In this document: positions 10,110 through 20,943 of the stretch, one piece after another
Layout: every line of letters starts with the position of its first letter
Numbering within the stretch: position 1 is the first letter of the stretch
NCBI RefSeq assembly: GCF_004798935.1
Contig: NZ_RAHT01000001.1
Coordinates: 310,001 to 374,000 of the forward strand
Origin: Ningiella ruwaisensis
GTDB lineage: Bacteria > Pseudomonadota > Gammaproteobacteria > Enterobacterales > Alteromonadaceae
Reading direction: 5' to 3'
Length of the DNA stretch: 64,000 bases
The notes under the pieces: model-generated
What the model was told of the DNA's origin: nothing
The model's database searches: none
The model's input: only the letters and a program-made list of their open reading frames with translations
Program-made: the position numbers and the translations under genes

Positions 10110-10964
10110 ATGAATATATTAGAAAAAATTTCCCAAGATATGTTGGAGTTTAGTAAGTCTGAGAAAAAAGTCGCCGAGGTGATTCTCGCTAATCCTCAGG
10201 TTGCCATTCACTCAAGTATTGCGTCACTGGCAAAAATGGCGAATGTGAGCGAGCCAACTGTTAATCGTTTTTGCAGGCGATTGGACACAAAAGGCTATCC
10301 TGACTTTAAATTACATCTGGCTCAAAGCCTCGCCAACGGCACCCCTTATGTAAACCGACATGTTGATGAATTTGACGGGCCAACCGAGTACACCAATAAA
10401 ATATTTGAATCCACTATGGCATCGCTTGAAGTCGCAAGACAGTCAGTTGATGTTGCTATGGTGAATCGTGTTGTTGATTTACTTACGCAAGCACGAAAGA
10501 TCTCGTTTTTTGGTTTAGGCGCGTCTGCTTCTGTTGCGCACGATGCTGTAAACAAGTTCTTTCGTTTCAATGTGCCGATTGTACATTTTGACGACATACT
10601 GATGCAGCGCATGAGTGTTATGAACAGCACTGAGGGCGACGTGGTTATATGCATATCTCACACTGGCCGTACAAAAAGCCTGGTGGATGTGGCCAATATT
10701 GCAAGAGAGAATGACGCAACCGTAATTGGCATTACTTCTGAGGGCAGTCCTTTATCAAAAGCCTGTAATTACGTGCTGTCTTTATCCGTTCCAGAAGATA
10801 CCGACCTTTACATGCCAATGGCATCACGAATTGCGCAACTTACCATGATCGATGTTCTTGCGACCGGCTTTACTCTGCGCAGAGGGAACAAATTTAGAGA
10901 AAATCTCAAACGTGTGAAAGATACCTTGCGCGGATCCCGTTTTAACCGTCCAGAAAACACTTAA
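10110..10964 (+). CDS. hexR: HexR, RpiR-family transcriptional regulator of central carbon metabolism
   Basis: From the ATG at 10110 (MNILEKISQDMLEFSKSEKK) the product has 284 residues and aligns along its length with E. coli HexR: the RpiR helix-turn-helix (ANVSEPTVNRFCRRLDTKG, about residues 47-65) followed by a SIS sugar-phosphate-binding domain (KISFFGLGASASVAHDA, ISHTGRTKSLVDVA). A longer reading frame from 10017 adds 31 residues not found in the family. HexR binds palindromes of the type seen at 764 and 9758 and responds to KDPG. It is followed after 12 bases by pykA, probably an operon. Confidence 0.96.
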   Translation: MNILEKISQDMLEFSKSEKKVAEVILANPQVAIHSSIASLAKMANVSEPTVNRFCRRLDTKGYPDFKLHLAQSLANGTPYVNRHVDEFDGPTEYTNKIFESTMASLEVARQSVDVAMVNRVVDLLTQARKISFFGLGASASVAHDAVNKFFRFNVPIVHFDDILMQRMSVMNSTEGDVVICISHTGRTKSLVDVANIARENDATVIGITSEGSPLSKACNYVLSLSVPEDTDLYMPMASRIAQLTMIDVLATGFTLRRGNKFRENLKRVKDTLRGSRFNRPENT

Positions 10965-10976
10965 GGCAATTTATAT

Positions 10977-12413
10977 ATGTCACGTAGAACAAAAATATTA
11001 GCCACCCTTGGCCCAGCGACAGATAGCAGCGAAATGATTGAAGCAATTATCGCGGCTGGTGCAAACGTGGTAAGAATGAACTTTTCACATGGTCAGGCTG
11101 AAGATCATATTGCCAGAGCCAAGCGTGTTAGAGATGCCGCTAAAAAACTCGGCAAACATGTTGCTATTCTTGGTGATCTTCAAGGCCCCAAAATTCGAGT
11201 ATCTCGATTCAAAAACGATTCGGTCATTTTAAAACAGGGCCAAGACTTCTGCCTGGATGCTGAGCTTGGAAAATTTGACGGTGACGAAACCCAAGTCGGT
11301 ATTGACTACAAGGCACTACCGGATGATGTCTCCAGTGGTGATATACTGCTTTTGGATGACGGTCGTATTCAATTGGAAGTTAGCTCGGTTGAAGGCAGAA
11401 AGGTCCATACGAAAGTGACGGTGGCCGGTAAGCTATCAAACAATAAAGGCATTAACCGTCAGGGCGGCGGTTTATCGGCTGAAGCACTTACCGCAAAAGA
11501 TAAAGAAGACATTGTGACTGCAGCGGCCATGGAAGTTGACTATTTGGCAGTAAGCTTTCCACGCTCAGGTGCAGATTTGAATTATGCCCGTGAATTAGCC
11601 GAAAAGGCCGGATGTCATGCCAAGATATGCGCAAAAGTAGAACGAGCGGAAACGGTTGCCTCTGATGAAGCAATAGACGATATCATCTTGGCCTCAGATG
11701 CGGTGATGGTCGCGCGAGGCGACTTGGGTGTAGAAATCGGCGATGCGGAGTTAGTTGGGGTTCAGAAAAAGCTTATTGCTCGCTCTAGACAGCTTAATCG
11801 CGTTGTTATCACTGCCACGCAAATGATGGAGTCGATGATAGAAAACCCCATGCCAACCCGTGCAGAAGTGATGGATGTGGCAAATGCGGTGCTAGATGGC
11901 ACGGATGCTGTGATGCTTTCTGCAGAAACGGCTGCGGGTGAATACCCGGTAGAAACAGTCAAAGCGATGGCACGAGTGTGTGAAGGCGCTGAAACTCATC
12001 CAAGCGTTAAAATATCCAAGCATCGCGTCGATGAACATTTTGAAGATGTGAGCGAAACGATCGCCATGTCTGCTGTTTATGCGGCAAATCATCTATCAAG
12101 TATCAAGGCGATTGTTGGTTTGACGGAAAGTGGTTCAACGCCCAAACTCATGTCGCGCATTACCTCATCGTTGCCCATATATGCTTTGTCTCGCCATCAG
12201 CGTACCTTAAACGCCATGGCTTTATATCGTGGTGTTCGCCCTGTTTATTTTGATTCGTCTTCGAGCGCACCTGGTGAGCTTACAAAAGATTTGATGACCG
12301 CACTAAAGGATGCGGGTTTGCTCAAAGTGGGTGATCAATTTATTTTGACCTACGGCGATAAAATGGAAACAGTGGGAGCGACTAACGCTTGTAAAGTGGT
12401 TACCGTGTTCTAA
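10977..12413 (+). CDS. pykA: Pyruvate kinase II (PykA type)
   Basis: The product has 478 residues and closely follows E. coli PykA. The N-terminus is [20 protein letters not shown], then [16 protein letters not shown], the catalytic [19 protein letters not shown] and the [19 protein letters not shown] helix, with the allosteric C-terminal domain ending KVVTVF. It makes pyruvate and ATP from phosphoenolpyruvate. PykA enzymes are typically activated by AMP or sugar phosphates rather than fructose 1,6-bisphosphate, which suits an Entner-Doudoroff-based metabolism. It lies 12 bases after hexR and ends at a strong terminator. Confidence 0.96.
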   Translation: MSRRTKILATLGPATDSSEMIEAIIAAGANVVRMNFSHGQAEDHIARAKRVRDAAKKLGKHVAILGDLQGPKIRVSRFKNDSVILKQGQDFCLDAELGKFDGDETQVGIDYKALPDDVSSGDILLLDDGRIQLEVSSVEGRKVHTKVTVAGKLSNNKGINRQGGGLSAEALTAKDKEDIVTAAAMEVDYLAVSFPRSGADLNYARELAEKAGCHAKICAKVERAETVASDEAIDDIILASDAVMVARGDLGVEIGDAELVGVQKKLIARSRQLNRVVITATQMMESMIENPMPTRAEVMDVANAVLDGTDAVMLSAETAAGEYPVETVKAMARVCEGAETHPSVKISKHRVDEHFEDVSETIAMSAVYAANHLSSIKAIVGLTESGSTPKLMSRITSSLPIYALSRHQRTLNAMALYRGVRPVYFDSSSSAPGELTKDLMTALKDAGLLKVGDQFILTYGDKMETVGATNACKVVTVF

Positions 12414-12437
12414 GTCAGCAAAAAATTAAATAAATGT

Positions 12438-12475
12438 AAAAGCCGTCGCGGTTCAAAATGTGACGGCTTTTTTAT
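12438..12475 (+). terminator. Rho-independent terminator after pykA
   Basis: AAAAGCCGTC and GACGGCTTTTTT pair as a 10-bp stem with a 14-base loop and a U-tract. The A-rich left flank means it may also act on the minus strand for ydjA. Confidence 0.88.
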
Positions 12476-12512
12476 TACTTAACTAAACCTGAATTCTCAA
12501 TAAATAATGCGA

Positions 12513-13064
12513 TTAATCCCAAAACTCAACATAGTCTTCGCTGTTTTTAGGTGCTTTATTCATTGTCTTAAGTGGACTGCTTCCCAAATATAAAAACCCT
12601 AATATTTCATCATCTGCTGATAGTTTTAGTGCGCGTTTAACGGTTTCGTCCTGTGCATAGCTGCCCGTTCGCCATATTCCCTGAAATCCTTGTGCAACCG
12701 CTGCCATTTGCATCGCGTGTACAGCACAGGCAGTGGATGCAACCTGCTCTACCCATGGCACGCCATCATGCTCATGGTGCTTACAAATTCCGATAATCAC
12801 CATGGGCGCTCTTAGCGGAAGCTGCCTGGCTCGATCCACCACAGCCTGTTCCGCGCCGTTGCAGATCGCGGCCTCTTCAAAGATTTCGCCCAACTTTTCA
12901 AGACCTTTACCCGTGCACACGATAAAACGCCACGGCGATAAAGAGCGATGGTCCGGTGCTCTTAAGGCACTTTGTAAAATATTTTCAAGCGCTTCGCCTT
13001 CTGGTGCGGGCGCCTGTAAACGGGGCTGTGAACTGCGATTTAACAGTAAATCTAGAGCTTTCAT
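12513..13064 (-). CDS. ydjA: Nitroreductase-family protein, YdjA type
   Basis: The 183-residue product matches E. coli YdjA in length and motif order: LLNRSSQPRLQAPAP, LRAPDHRSLSPWRFIVCTGKG, a central ACAVHAMQMAAVAQGFQGIW and the C-terminal EILGFLYLGSSP. These are FMN-binding nitroreductases that reduce nitro or other electrophilic compounds with NAD(P)H; the physiological substrate is unknown. The minimal size lacks the extra loops of NfsA/NfsB. It diverges from sppA, and ydjA-sppA adjacency is also seen in E. coli. Confidence 0.88.
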   Translation of the reverse strand: MKALDLLLNRSSQPRLQAPAPEGEALENILQSALRAPDHRSLSPWRFIVCTGKGLEKLGEIFEEAAICNGAEQAVVDRARQLPLRAPMVIIGICKHHEHDGVPWVEQVASTACAVHAMQMAAVAQGFQGIWRTGSYAQDETVKRALKLSADDEILGFLYLGSSPLKTMNKAPKNSEDYVEFWD

Positions 13065-13279
13065 GCTTTAACCTTTATCGCTTGATAGTATTTGTTTAAA
13101 TGCATAAGCGAAAGCCTAATAAGGATAGCGCGTTTGCGCAAGTGAAATTACAGGCCCTTCAGATTGTACTTAATTGGTTACAAACTATTACAAATTGATT
13201 TTAGAGATCTGCAAAAGCTTATCGTAATATGTAAGATGTATGATTAGTTTATTAATTGGCAACACTAAGGCGTAACTCA

Positions 13280-15145
13280 ATGGCAGAAAAGAGAAGTTGG
13301 ACCAAAGGTCTGTTTGTAGGTATTTGGAATGTGCTGAATTTCAGTCGTCGGCTGATTTTTAATATATTATTTTTTGGTCTTTTGATAGCGATCATTATTG
13401 CCGCATCCAGTTCAGACGACGATAAACTTACCGTTGCGAAAAACAGCGCTTTGATCCTCGACCTGAACGGCAATTTAGTCATTGAGAAAACCTATGTAGA
13501 TCCAGTTGAAAAATTCTTTTCAGAAGCGCTCGGTCAGGCCGAGGAAAATCCGGAAGTTTTGGTACGCGACCTGGTAAAAGCCATCGAAAATGCAGCTGAA
13601 GATAGCCGTATTGAAGCCATTATTTTGCAGCTTGATGGGCTGGGCGGCGGCGGCTTGGATAAATTCAGCCGAGTTGCCGAGGCGCTGCAAGTATTTAAGG
13701 ACGCAGGAAAACCCATATTTGCAATTGGTGATTATTTTACGCGCAACCAATATTATTTAGCATCTCATGCCGATGCAATCTATTTGCATCCGATGGGAAG
13801 CATGCTTTTAGAAGGGTATGCATTTTACGGGACTTACTTTGCTGAAGGCTTGGAAAAAATAAAGGCTTCAACTCACGTATTCAAAGTTGGCAAATACAAA
13901 TCAGCAGTAGAGCCGTTTACGCGCAATAGCATGTCGCCTGAGGCAAAAGAGGCAAATATTGCCTGGCTGGATGAGTTGTGGTCTCAATACAAGGCCGATA
14001 TCGCTGATGCCCGACCTTTTGGAACGGACAATTTTGATGAGACCTTTGATTCACTGCTGAGCAAATTTGATGCCGCAGATGGTGATTTTGCCACTTACGC
14101 GTTGCAAAATGGATGGGTAGACGGTTTGCGAACCCGTCATGAATTTAGAAGCGAAATGACTGAATTACTAGGTGAAGGCGAAGATGATGCACCATATAAC
14201 GCCATCAACCTGAAAAACTATCTGGATATTATCAATCCTCCGATCCCAAGCGTCCCCTCTGATAAAGATAAGGTCGCTATCGTTGTCGCAAAAGGCACGA
14301 TCCTAGACGGTGAGCAACGAGCCGGCACCATAGGCGGAGACAGCACCGCTGCCTTGTTGCGCAAGGCCCGCGAAGATGATACGGTAAAAGCGGTTGTCCT
14401 TCAGGTCGATTCGGGAGGTGGTAGCGCCTTTGCATCTGAGGTGATCCGCAATGAAGTTGAATTACTCAAGCAAGCCGGCAAGCCTGTGGTTGCATCTATG
14501 AGCACTTACGCAGCGTCTGGCGGTTACTGGATATCAGCAAGTGCCGACCACATTATCGCTGAACCTAATACCATAACAGGCTCGATTGGCATATTCGGCA
14601 TGTTTGCCACCTTTGAAAATTCCTTTGAATATCTTGGCATAAATTCCGATGGTGTTTCCACCACAGAATTAAATGGTATCGCCTTGGATCGCGAGTTGAA
14701 CGAGGGCTATAAAAAGCTTATTCAGCGTAGTATTGAGAACGGTTACGATAAATTTATATCGCTGGTTGCCCAGGAACGAGGCATGAGCAAAGAGGCCGTT
14801 AACGAAATCGCACAAGGTCGTGTTTGGATAGGCACACAAGCACTGGAGCTTGGACTTGTGGATGAGTTGGGAGATGTTGAGTTTGCAGTTGAAAAAGCGG
14901 CTGAACTTGCATCTATCACCGAATATGAGACAAAGTACGTGCAGCGAGACCTTACGCCGCAAGAAATTTTTATGGAGAACTTATTTAAAGGTGCTTCCAT
15001 CGTATTGGGTGACTCTCACAAGAATATGATTGAGCATCCCTTATTAAAAGTCGCGAATAAGGTCGATAAGGATTTGAAAATCTTTAAAGAATTAAACGAC
15101 CCGATGTCGAGCTATGTATTATGCCTGGAATGCAAAATTTACTAG
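13280..15145 (+). CDS. sppA: Signal peptide peptidase SppA, 67-kDa type
   Basis: I start at the ATG at 13280 (MAEKRSWTKG), with AAGG ten bases before it; the frame is open slightly further upstream (13256) but the extension looks non-coding. The 621-residue product has one N-terminal membrane segment (about 25-43), then two tandem peptidase S49 domains. The catalytic pair is visible: general-base Lys207 in KVGKYKSAVEP and nucleophile Ser413 in AASGGYW, following VDSGGGSAFASE. The enzyme is anchored in the inner membrane and degrades cleaved signal peptides from the periplasmic side. A terminator follows at 15169. Confidence 0.95.
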   Translation: MAEKRSWTKGLFVGIWNVLNFSRRLIFNILFFGLLIAIIIAASSSDDDKLTVAKNSALILDLNGNLVIEKTYVDPVEKFFSEALGQAEENPEVLVRDLVKAIENAAEDSRIEAIILQLDGLGGGGLDKFSRVAEALQVFKDAGKPIFAIGDYFTRNQYYLASHADAIYLHPMGSMLLEGYAFYGTYFAEGLEKIKASTHVFKVGKYKSAVEPFTRNSMSPEAKEANIAWLDELWSQYKADIADARPFGTDNFDETFDSLLSKFDAADGDFATYALQNGWVDGLRTRHEFRSEMTELLGEGEDDAPYNAINLKNYLDIINPPIPSVPSDKDKVAIVVAKGTILDGEQRAGTIGGDSTAALLRKAREDDTVKAVVLQVDSGGGSAFASEVIRNEVELLKQAGKPVVASMSTYAASGGYWISASADHIIAEPNTITGSIGIFGMFATFENSFEYLGINSDGVSTTELNGIALDRELNEGYKKLIQRSIENGYDKFISLVAQERGMSKEAVNEIAQGRVWIGTQALELGLVDELGDVEFAVEKAAELASITEYETKYVQRDLTPQEIFMENLFKGASIVLGDSHKNMIEHPLLKVANKVDKDLKIFKELNDPMSSYVLCLECKIY

Positions 15146-15168
15146 AGAAAGCCGATTTTTAGTATGGC

Positions 15169-15200
15169 AAGCCGTCAAAGCGAAATTTGACGGCTTTTTT
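15169..15200 (+). terminator. Rho-independent terminator after sppA
   Basis: AAGCCGTCAAA-GCGAAAT-TTTGACGGCTT plus T-tract: an 11-bp stem with a 7-base loop. Confidence 0.9.
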
Positions 15201-15279
15201 ATGGCATAAATCGATTTTAGGTATTGAAAAATTACTTTTATACTTGTAGATATTCAGGGAGACAGGCACACTCTTCGCC

Positions 15280-15813
15280 ATGAGTGCACAGACCAAAATA
15301 ACGCGGATTTCAGCGTTGCAGAAAAACGATTTACTAAGCCTGGCCAATTCCAGTCTGAAATATTGGCATGCAAAACTACAGCATTGTGCCTATAAGACTT
15401 GCCCTCTGCCTGAAGTCAAGCTCAATCAAAGAGGAAGAATAGCAGGTAGTGCTGTATTACAGCGAAACGTCATTCGCTTACAACCCATGCTCTTTTTCCA
15501 AAATCAGGACTACTATCACTCAGACGTTATTCCCCATGAACTGGCGCATCTTGCCGTGTATCATCTTCACGGTAAGGTAAGGCCACACGGCGTACAGTGG
15601 CAAAACCTGATGATAAACGTATTGAATGTCAAGCCTTTGGTGACACACCAACTTGATGTTAAAGCAGCCGGAATACGAACATTTAGCTATGCCTGTCGAT
15701 GTGGAAAGTATGAATTGAGCGCGGTTCGACACAATCGTATTCAGAAACAGTCCCAACGTTACATTTGTACGCGCTGTAAAGAGCCTTTAGCGGAATCACT
15801 GCCAATTCAATGA
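15280..15813 (+). CDS. sprT: SprT-like zinc metalloprotease domain protein
   Basis: The product has 177 residues; E. coli SprT has 165. It has the metalloprotease signature HELAH (86-90), a downstream RPHGVQW with the likely third zinc ligand His103, and a C-terminal zinc ribbon made of Cys139/Cys141 and Cys163/Cys166. The RGRIAGSAVLQRNVIRLQP stretch is typical of SprT. Eukaryotic SPRTN proteins of this family degrade DNA-protein crosslinks; the bacterial role is poorly known. It lies after the sppA terminator and 108 bases before the next gene. No good ribosome binding site is seen near the ATG. Confidence 0.88.
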   Translation: MSAQTKITRISALQKNDLLSLANSSLKYWHAKLQHCAYKTCPLPEVKLNQRGRIAGSAVLQRNVIRLQPMLFFQNQDYYHSDVIPHELAHLAVYHLHGKVRPHGVQWQNLMINVLNVKPLVTHQLDVKAAGIRTFSYACRCGKYELSAVRHNRIQKQSQRYICTRCKEPLAESLPIQ

Positions 15814-15921
15814 AATTGTTTCCTTAAGCTAAACGGAATTCGCGCGATTTTCATATAATCCTACAAAAAGTTTTTGTATTATGAGCAGAGCGTGTTGTAC
15901 AAGTTCTTTTGTGGGAAGTAG

Positions 15922-17625
15922 ATGCATAATAAGCAGTTAATGAAAGGAATGTTAATTTTTGTATTCTTAAATCTGATGCTGCAGAGTCTTTGCTACGCCC
16001 GAGAAAATGCTTTAGAGCCAAGCCCTTCAGATAGTCTTATTAACAATACTGCCTGTAAACTCAACGCAATACCTGAGAATCAAATAGAAGAAGAATCCGT
16101 AGTTGTCGGCGATATTTTTATCGAGCCTCTGCCCATTTTTGATGAAAACGATCCTGACAGTATCCCCTTACACCGGTGGGCAAATGCATTTCACATTGTA
16201 ACAAAGCCCTTTGTCATTCGTGAACGGCTGACCTTCGACGAGGGTGATACCCTAAGCCCCCAGGATTTAAAAGAGGCAGAGTCTATTTTGCGCAGCGAGC
16301 GCTTTATTGCAAATGCGAACATACGCGTTGCCCCTGTGTGCAACGAAGACCTGACTCATGATATTCTGGTCACCACCTACGATAACTGGTCATTGATCCC
16401 CACCTTTTCGTTTAGCAGAAGCGGCGGAAATAATAAAACCATTATCGGGGTGCGCGAAGATAACCTTTTAGGTCTGGGTATTCGCACGCGTCTTCGTTAC
16501 AACAGTGACGAACAAAGAAGCGGTTATCAACTGTCTTTTTCCTCTGCATTCCCTGGTGTGAGACATTCAAACGTTTATCTGGATCTTGTAGATAATGATG
16601 ACGGTGAACGCTACCAGTTCGTATTTGATAAGCCTTTTTTTCACCTTGGTACAAAACGAATGTATTTCGCTGAATACCTGGACGATAAGCGTGTTGAAGA
16701 TATTTTTCAGAATGACCAAACGCGCAACAGTATCGACATTGAACATAGACGCGTTGCAGTCGCAACAGGCTGGAATGTAGGCAATAGCAGGCAGGAAACC
16801 CAACGCATTTCAATTGGATTTACAGACGAACGTTCCGTATTTCGAATCGACGAAAGCAGTCCGAGCAGCAATCCATTGTTCCTGCCCGATGAACGTAATT
16901 ATCAATATCCATGGATACAGTTCGATTATGTGCAGCGTAATATTGCCGTTTTGCAAGATGTGTATTTGATACAACAGCCAGAAGATATTAATTTAGGTTG
17001 GCAATTTAGCACAAAGCTTGGTTTGGAACTAAGCGACGTCGCTGATGGTGATGAGTTTGGCTATCATTTAGATACACATGCGCAAAAAGCCTGGCAATAT
17101 GGCGCATCTCTGTTTGTAGCGAAATCGCAATTTAGCGCTGACATAAATACCACCGCCAAAGATAGAATGCTTGCACATTTTGCAGGCGAATATTTTTATC
17201 GCGCAAATGATATTCTAGGCTATTACTCGCGTCTTTCGGCCACATTCTCTTCAGGTCAATTTAAAGACTTGCCGATTGTAATTGATGACGACAATGGCGT
17301 GCGAGGCTATGCAAATCAATATCAACACGGAGATAATCGTATTTCTGCAAGCGTAGAAGCGCGGTTTTATACCGACTACAATATCTATCAACTTTTCAAT
17401 TTAGGTTTTGCGGTATTTGCTGATGTGGGTAGAGCGTTCTCCGGAGAACTTGCGCAATTTAATGAAGACGACGGTATTCTTGCCAGCACAGGTTTGGGAG
17501 CTCGGCTCTACTCGAATAAGGCAAGTACACCGGGGGTTATTCACATCGATTTATCTACCCCTTTATCAGATGGGGAAAGCGTAGATTCTTGGGCAATTAG
17601 TCTGCAAATGCGAAATTCGTTTTAA
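15922..17625 (+). CDS. Predicted outer-membrane beta-barrel protein with POTRA-like domain (Omp85/surface-antigen family)
   Basis: The 567-residue product has a signal peptide (1-26, cut after LCYA). A POTRA-like segment (about 60-145) follows, including FVIRERLTFDEGDTLSPQDLKEAESILRSERFIANANIRV, here given in part as LSPQDLKEAESILRSERF. From about 150 to the end come alternating beta strands with a C-terminal Phe (QMRNSF), the outer-membrane sorting signature. A single POTRA plus 16-strand-sized barrel resembles BamA/TamA relatives, but it is too short for BamA and TamA. Membership of the surface-antigen (Omp85) family is from pattern, and function is unknown. It stands alone in its transcription unit and converges on yfbV. 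Confidence 0.75.
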   Translation: MHNKQLMKGMLIFVFLNLMLQSLCYARENALEPSPSDSLINNTACKLNAIPENQIEEESVVVGDIFIEPLPIFDENDPDSIPLHRWANAFHIVTKPFVIRERLTFDEGDTLSPQDLKEAESILRSERFIANANIRVAPVCNEDLTHDILVTTYDNWSLIPTFSFSRSGGNNKTIIGVREDNLLGLGIRTRLRYNSDEQRSGYQLSFSSAFPGVRHSNVYLDLVDNDDGERYQFVFDKPFFHLGTKRMYFAEYLDDKRVEDIFQNDQTRNSIDIEHRRVAVATGWNVGNSRQETQRISIGFTDERSVFRIDESSPSSNPLFLPDERNYQYPWIQFDYVQRNIAVLQDVYLIQQPEDINLGWQFSTKLGLELSDVADGDEFGYHLDTHAQKAWQYGASLFVAKSQFSADINTTAKDRMLAHFAGEYFYRANDILGYYSRLSATFSSGQFKDLPIVIDDDNGVRGYANQYQHGDNRISASVEARFYTDYNIYQLFNLGFAVFADVGRAFSGELAQFNEDDGILASTGLGARLYSNKASTPGVIHIDLSTPLSDGESVDSWAISLQMRNSF

Positions 17626-17642
17626 AGATAATCAAACTGACC

Positions 17643-18098
17643 TTAAAACATGTCTCGTGTAAATGCGCGGTCCAGCTCTTTAAATGCTGTTCTTAAAAGC
17701 TTTGCCAATTCTTTAAAACGAGGCTTGGGCGTCAATGATTCCAATGCACAACCCTGTTGCTGCATTTTCAAATATATATCCTTGTACCAAGCGTGCATGC
17801 CAGGGGGAAGCGGCTGGTTCGAACGGCTACCTAACCAGTACAAGCCTTGAAGAGGGAGCGAGAAGAAAAAGATCCCCATTGTGAGAGCTTGTGCCAAAAA
17901 TGCACTACCTAAATAATGAAGCTGCAGAGCAACCATCATAATTGCGATAGGCGGCATCACCTGCATACCAAACTTGGTGGCAGTAATTATTCGGCATTCC
18001 GGAAACAATCCAAAAAGCTGCTTTTCCATCGGCCAGATTTTCATGTACTCTCGACCGTCTTTAATATATGTGGGAATAAGATGTAACATATTGCTCAC
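17643..18098 (-). CDS. yfbV: UPF0208 inner-membrane protein YfbV
   Basis: The 151-residue product follows E. coli YfbV: GREYMKIWPMEKQLFGLFPECRII, MPPIAIMM, a short second hydrophobic stretch with SLPLQGLYWLGSRSNQPLPP and the C-terminal LAKLLRTAFKELDRAF. Two transmembrane helices are predicted (about 48-66 and 70-90). YfbV has been implicated in limiting Ter macrodomain influence on the E. coli chromosome; that role is not evident from the sequence. Gene ends converge with the preceding outer-membrane protein, 17 bases apart. Confidence 0.9.
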   Translation of the reverse strand: MSNMLHLIPTYIKDGREYMKIWPMEKQLFGLFPECRIITATKFGMQVMPPIAIMMVALQLHYLGSAFLAQALTMGIFFFSLPLQGLYWLGSRSNQPLPPGMHAWYKDIYLKMQQQGCALESLTPKPRFKELAKLLRTAFKELDRAFTRDMF

Positions 18099-18450
18099 GC
18101 AAATCCTTCATCAGACCTACTCAAAGATTAACATAGATGCTAGTCTATCGGGCAGTTTTTACCAAGTACTTGATGCTAAGCTAACTTTACACGGCTACAT
18201 TAGTTTACACTTTTTGTAAATTGCCGATTGTAGTTTGACAATGTCCAAAAAAGGTAGCTCGCTTGCTTAATGGTATAATACGCTTCTTATACAAAATAAG
18301 CACAAGTCTTAGGCTTTTTTTTATTTTTATATGTGTAGATAGTCAAATCAACTAGCAGAAGACTGGCAGGCTTTGATTTGCAATTAAAACATATTGAATT
18401 GTTTGAATATCTACCCATATACAACACATTGGATTAATTTGGAGAAGTAA
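18099..18450. other. 352-bp divergent intergenic region yfbV/trxB
   Basis: No gene is seen. It holds an extended -10 promoter facing trxB (18271-18279) and a short dyad TTTACA-N5-TGTAAA at 18204-18220 of unknown use. The trxB leader is about 170 bases and AT-rich, with no riboswitch-like structure that I recognise. Confidence 0.6.
18271..18279 (+). promoter_or_regulatory. Extended -10 promoter for trxB
   Basis: TGGTATAAT fits the extended -10 (TGnTATAAT). No matching -35 exists at the usual spacing (a TTGACA lies 33 bases upstream), which is tolerated by extended -10 promoters. Confidence 0.6.
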
Positions 18451-19443
<993 letters not shown>

Positions 19444-19486
19444 ATAATCCCGGAACCATCGACAATTAGCGCGGAGTCGGCACGGC

Positions 19487-20257
19487 ATGCTTGAATTATT
19501 TAAACTCGATGATAGTTTAAATTTCCCTTCCGCTGAATTCGCGCTGGATGAGCCAAACGGTTTGTTGGCCTTTGGAGGAGATTTATCGGTCAGGCGGCTC
19601 GTGCAAGCCTATTCAAACGGTATTTTCCCCTGGTTTAGCGAAGGTGAGCCATTGCTTTGGTGGTCACCTGACCCACGCGGCGTGATATTCACCGACGATT
19701 TTAAACCTAGCCGAAGTCTGCGGAAAAGCGTTCGCAAATTTGGCTACACAGCCACCATGGATAATGCTTTTTCAAGCGTTATAGCGGCATGTGCAAAAGT
19801 GCCCCGTCGCGATATTTATCACGGTAATAAAGCCTACAGCAATTCAACTTGGATTACTGATGACATGCTGCGTGCGTATCGTGAAATGCACGGAGCAGGA
19901 TATGCACATTCTGTTGAGGTGTGGAACAGCAAGGGGGAACTTGTTGGCGGTTTATATGGCGTGACTATCGGGCAACTTTTTTGCGGTGAATCGATGTTTC
20001 ATATACAAACTGATGCAAGTAAAGCCGCCTTTTGGGCACTAGCGCATTACATGGCCTCAAACAAGCTACCGCTTATTGACTGTCAAATGCTTAATCCTCA
20101 TTTGGAAACCTTAGGCTGTATAGCAGTATCTCGTCAGGAATTTTTAGATACTCTCAGTCGTCTGAAGTATCGTTCAAACGAAACGCCCGGGAAGTCCGGC
20201 CTTCAAAAATCGTACTGGCGTAAGCTTCAGCTTGAACTTCAAGAGCTTGCACAATGA
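19487..20257 (+). CDS. aat: Leucyl/phenylalanyl-tRNA--protein transferase
   Basis: The 256-residue product has family motifs FPSAEFALDEPNGLLAFGGDL, AYSNGIFPWFSEGEPLLWWSPDPRG (given in part: NGIFPWF and LLWWSPDPRG), TWITDDMLRAY, GELVGGLYGVTIGQLFCGES and SMFHIQTDASKAA. Aat adds Leu or Phe to proteins with N-terminal Lys or Arg, creating primary N-degrons read by ClpS. It overlaps bpt by four bases (ATGA), so the two transferases are translationally coupled. With clpS and clpA 1.5-4 kb away, the window encodes the recognition and degradation arms of the bacterial N-degron pathway. Confidence 0.97.
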   Translation: MLELFKLDDSLNFPSAEFALDEPNGLLAFGGDLSVRRLVQAYSNGIFPWFSEGEPLLWWSPDPRGVIFTDDFKPSRSLRKSVRKFGYTATMDNAFSSVIAACAKVPRRDIYHGNKAYSNSTWITDDMLRAYREMHGAGYAHSVEVWNSKGELVGGLYGVTIGQLFCGESMFHIQTDASKAAFWALAHYMASNKLPLIDCQMLNPHLETLGCIAVSRQEFLDTLSRLKYRSNETPGKSGLQKSYWRKLQLELQELAQ

Positions 20258-20943
20258 AGTTTGGCATCACCCAGCAATTTCCCTGCAATTATTTGCCAGA
20301 TAGAAATGAGCAGCTACTCGTTTGCATGGCGCCTGTAGAGCAGTTACCTGGCGCTTATTCACAGCTCATGCACGCAGGCTTCAGGCGCAGTGGAGACCAG
20401 CTATATCGCCCTCATTGCCCAACTTGCAATCAGTGTAATTCCGTTCGCATCATGGTAAATAGTTTTTCACCAAGCAAAAGTCAAAAACGGGTTCTCCAAA
20501 AAAATAAGGATTTACGTATTCATTTGACGTATGAAGAGCGTGATGAACACTACCCATTGTACGAGCGCTACATTGAAGCTATGCACAGCGACGGCAGTAT
20601 GTATCCTGCCAGTTACAGTCAATATGCAAATTTTATTCGCTGCGAATGGAAAAAGCCGCTCTTTATGGAGGCGCGTGCAAAAGACAAAACGCTCTTGGCC
20701 GTCGCCGTCACCGACGAAGTAGAAGACGGCTTATCCGCTTTGTATACTTATTTTGCGCCAGAATACGCTTCGCGGTCTTTAGGGAAATACATGATCATGC
20801 AGCAAATTGCTCGAACGCGTGATTTGTTGTTACCCTTTTTATACTTAGGCTATCAGATAGACGACTGCCGCAAAATGAATTACAAGACCGCTTTTAAACC
20901 CTACCAACGTCTTATGAACAACACGTGGACTTTATTTAGGTAA
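20254..20943 (+). CDS. bpt: Aspartate/glutamate leucyltransferase (bacterial ATE-like, Bpt)
   Basis: The 229-residue product carries the ATE_N cysteines (Cys55, Cys58, Cys61 in HCPTCNQCNSVRI), RVLQKNKDL and the ATE_C segment SALYTYFAPEYASRSLGKY. Bacterial members of this family (Bpt) attach Leu to N-terminal Asp or Glu, rather than Arg as in eukaryotic ATE1. E. coli lacks it, but many marine gammaproteobacteria and Vibrio have it. The start overlaps the aat stop. A 14-bp tandem duplication covers the stop codon region. Confidence 0.93.
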   Translation: MKFGITQQFPCNYLPDRNEQLLVCMAPVEQLPGAYSQLMHAGFRRSGDQLYRPHCPTCNQCNSVRIMVNSFSPSKSQKRVLQKNKDLRIHLTYEERDEHYPLYERYIEAMHSDGSMYPASYSQYANFIRCEWKKPLFMEARAKDKTLLAVAVTDEVEDGLSALYTYFAPEYASRSLGKYMIMQQIARTRDLLLPFLYLGYQIDDCRKMNYKTAFKPYQRLMNNTWTLFR

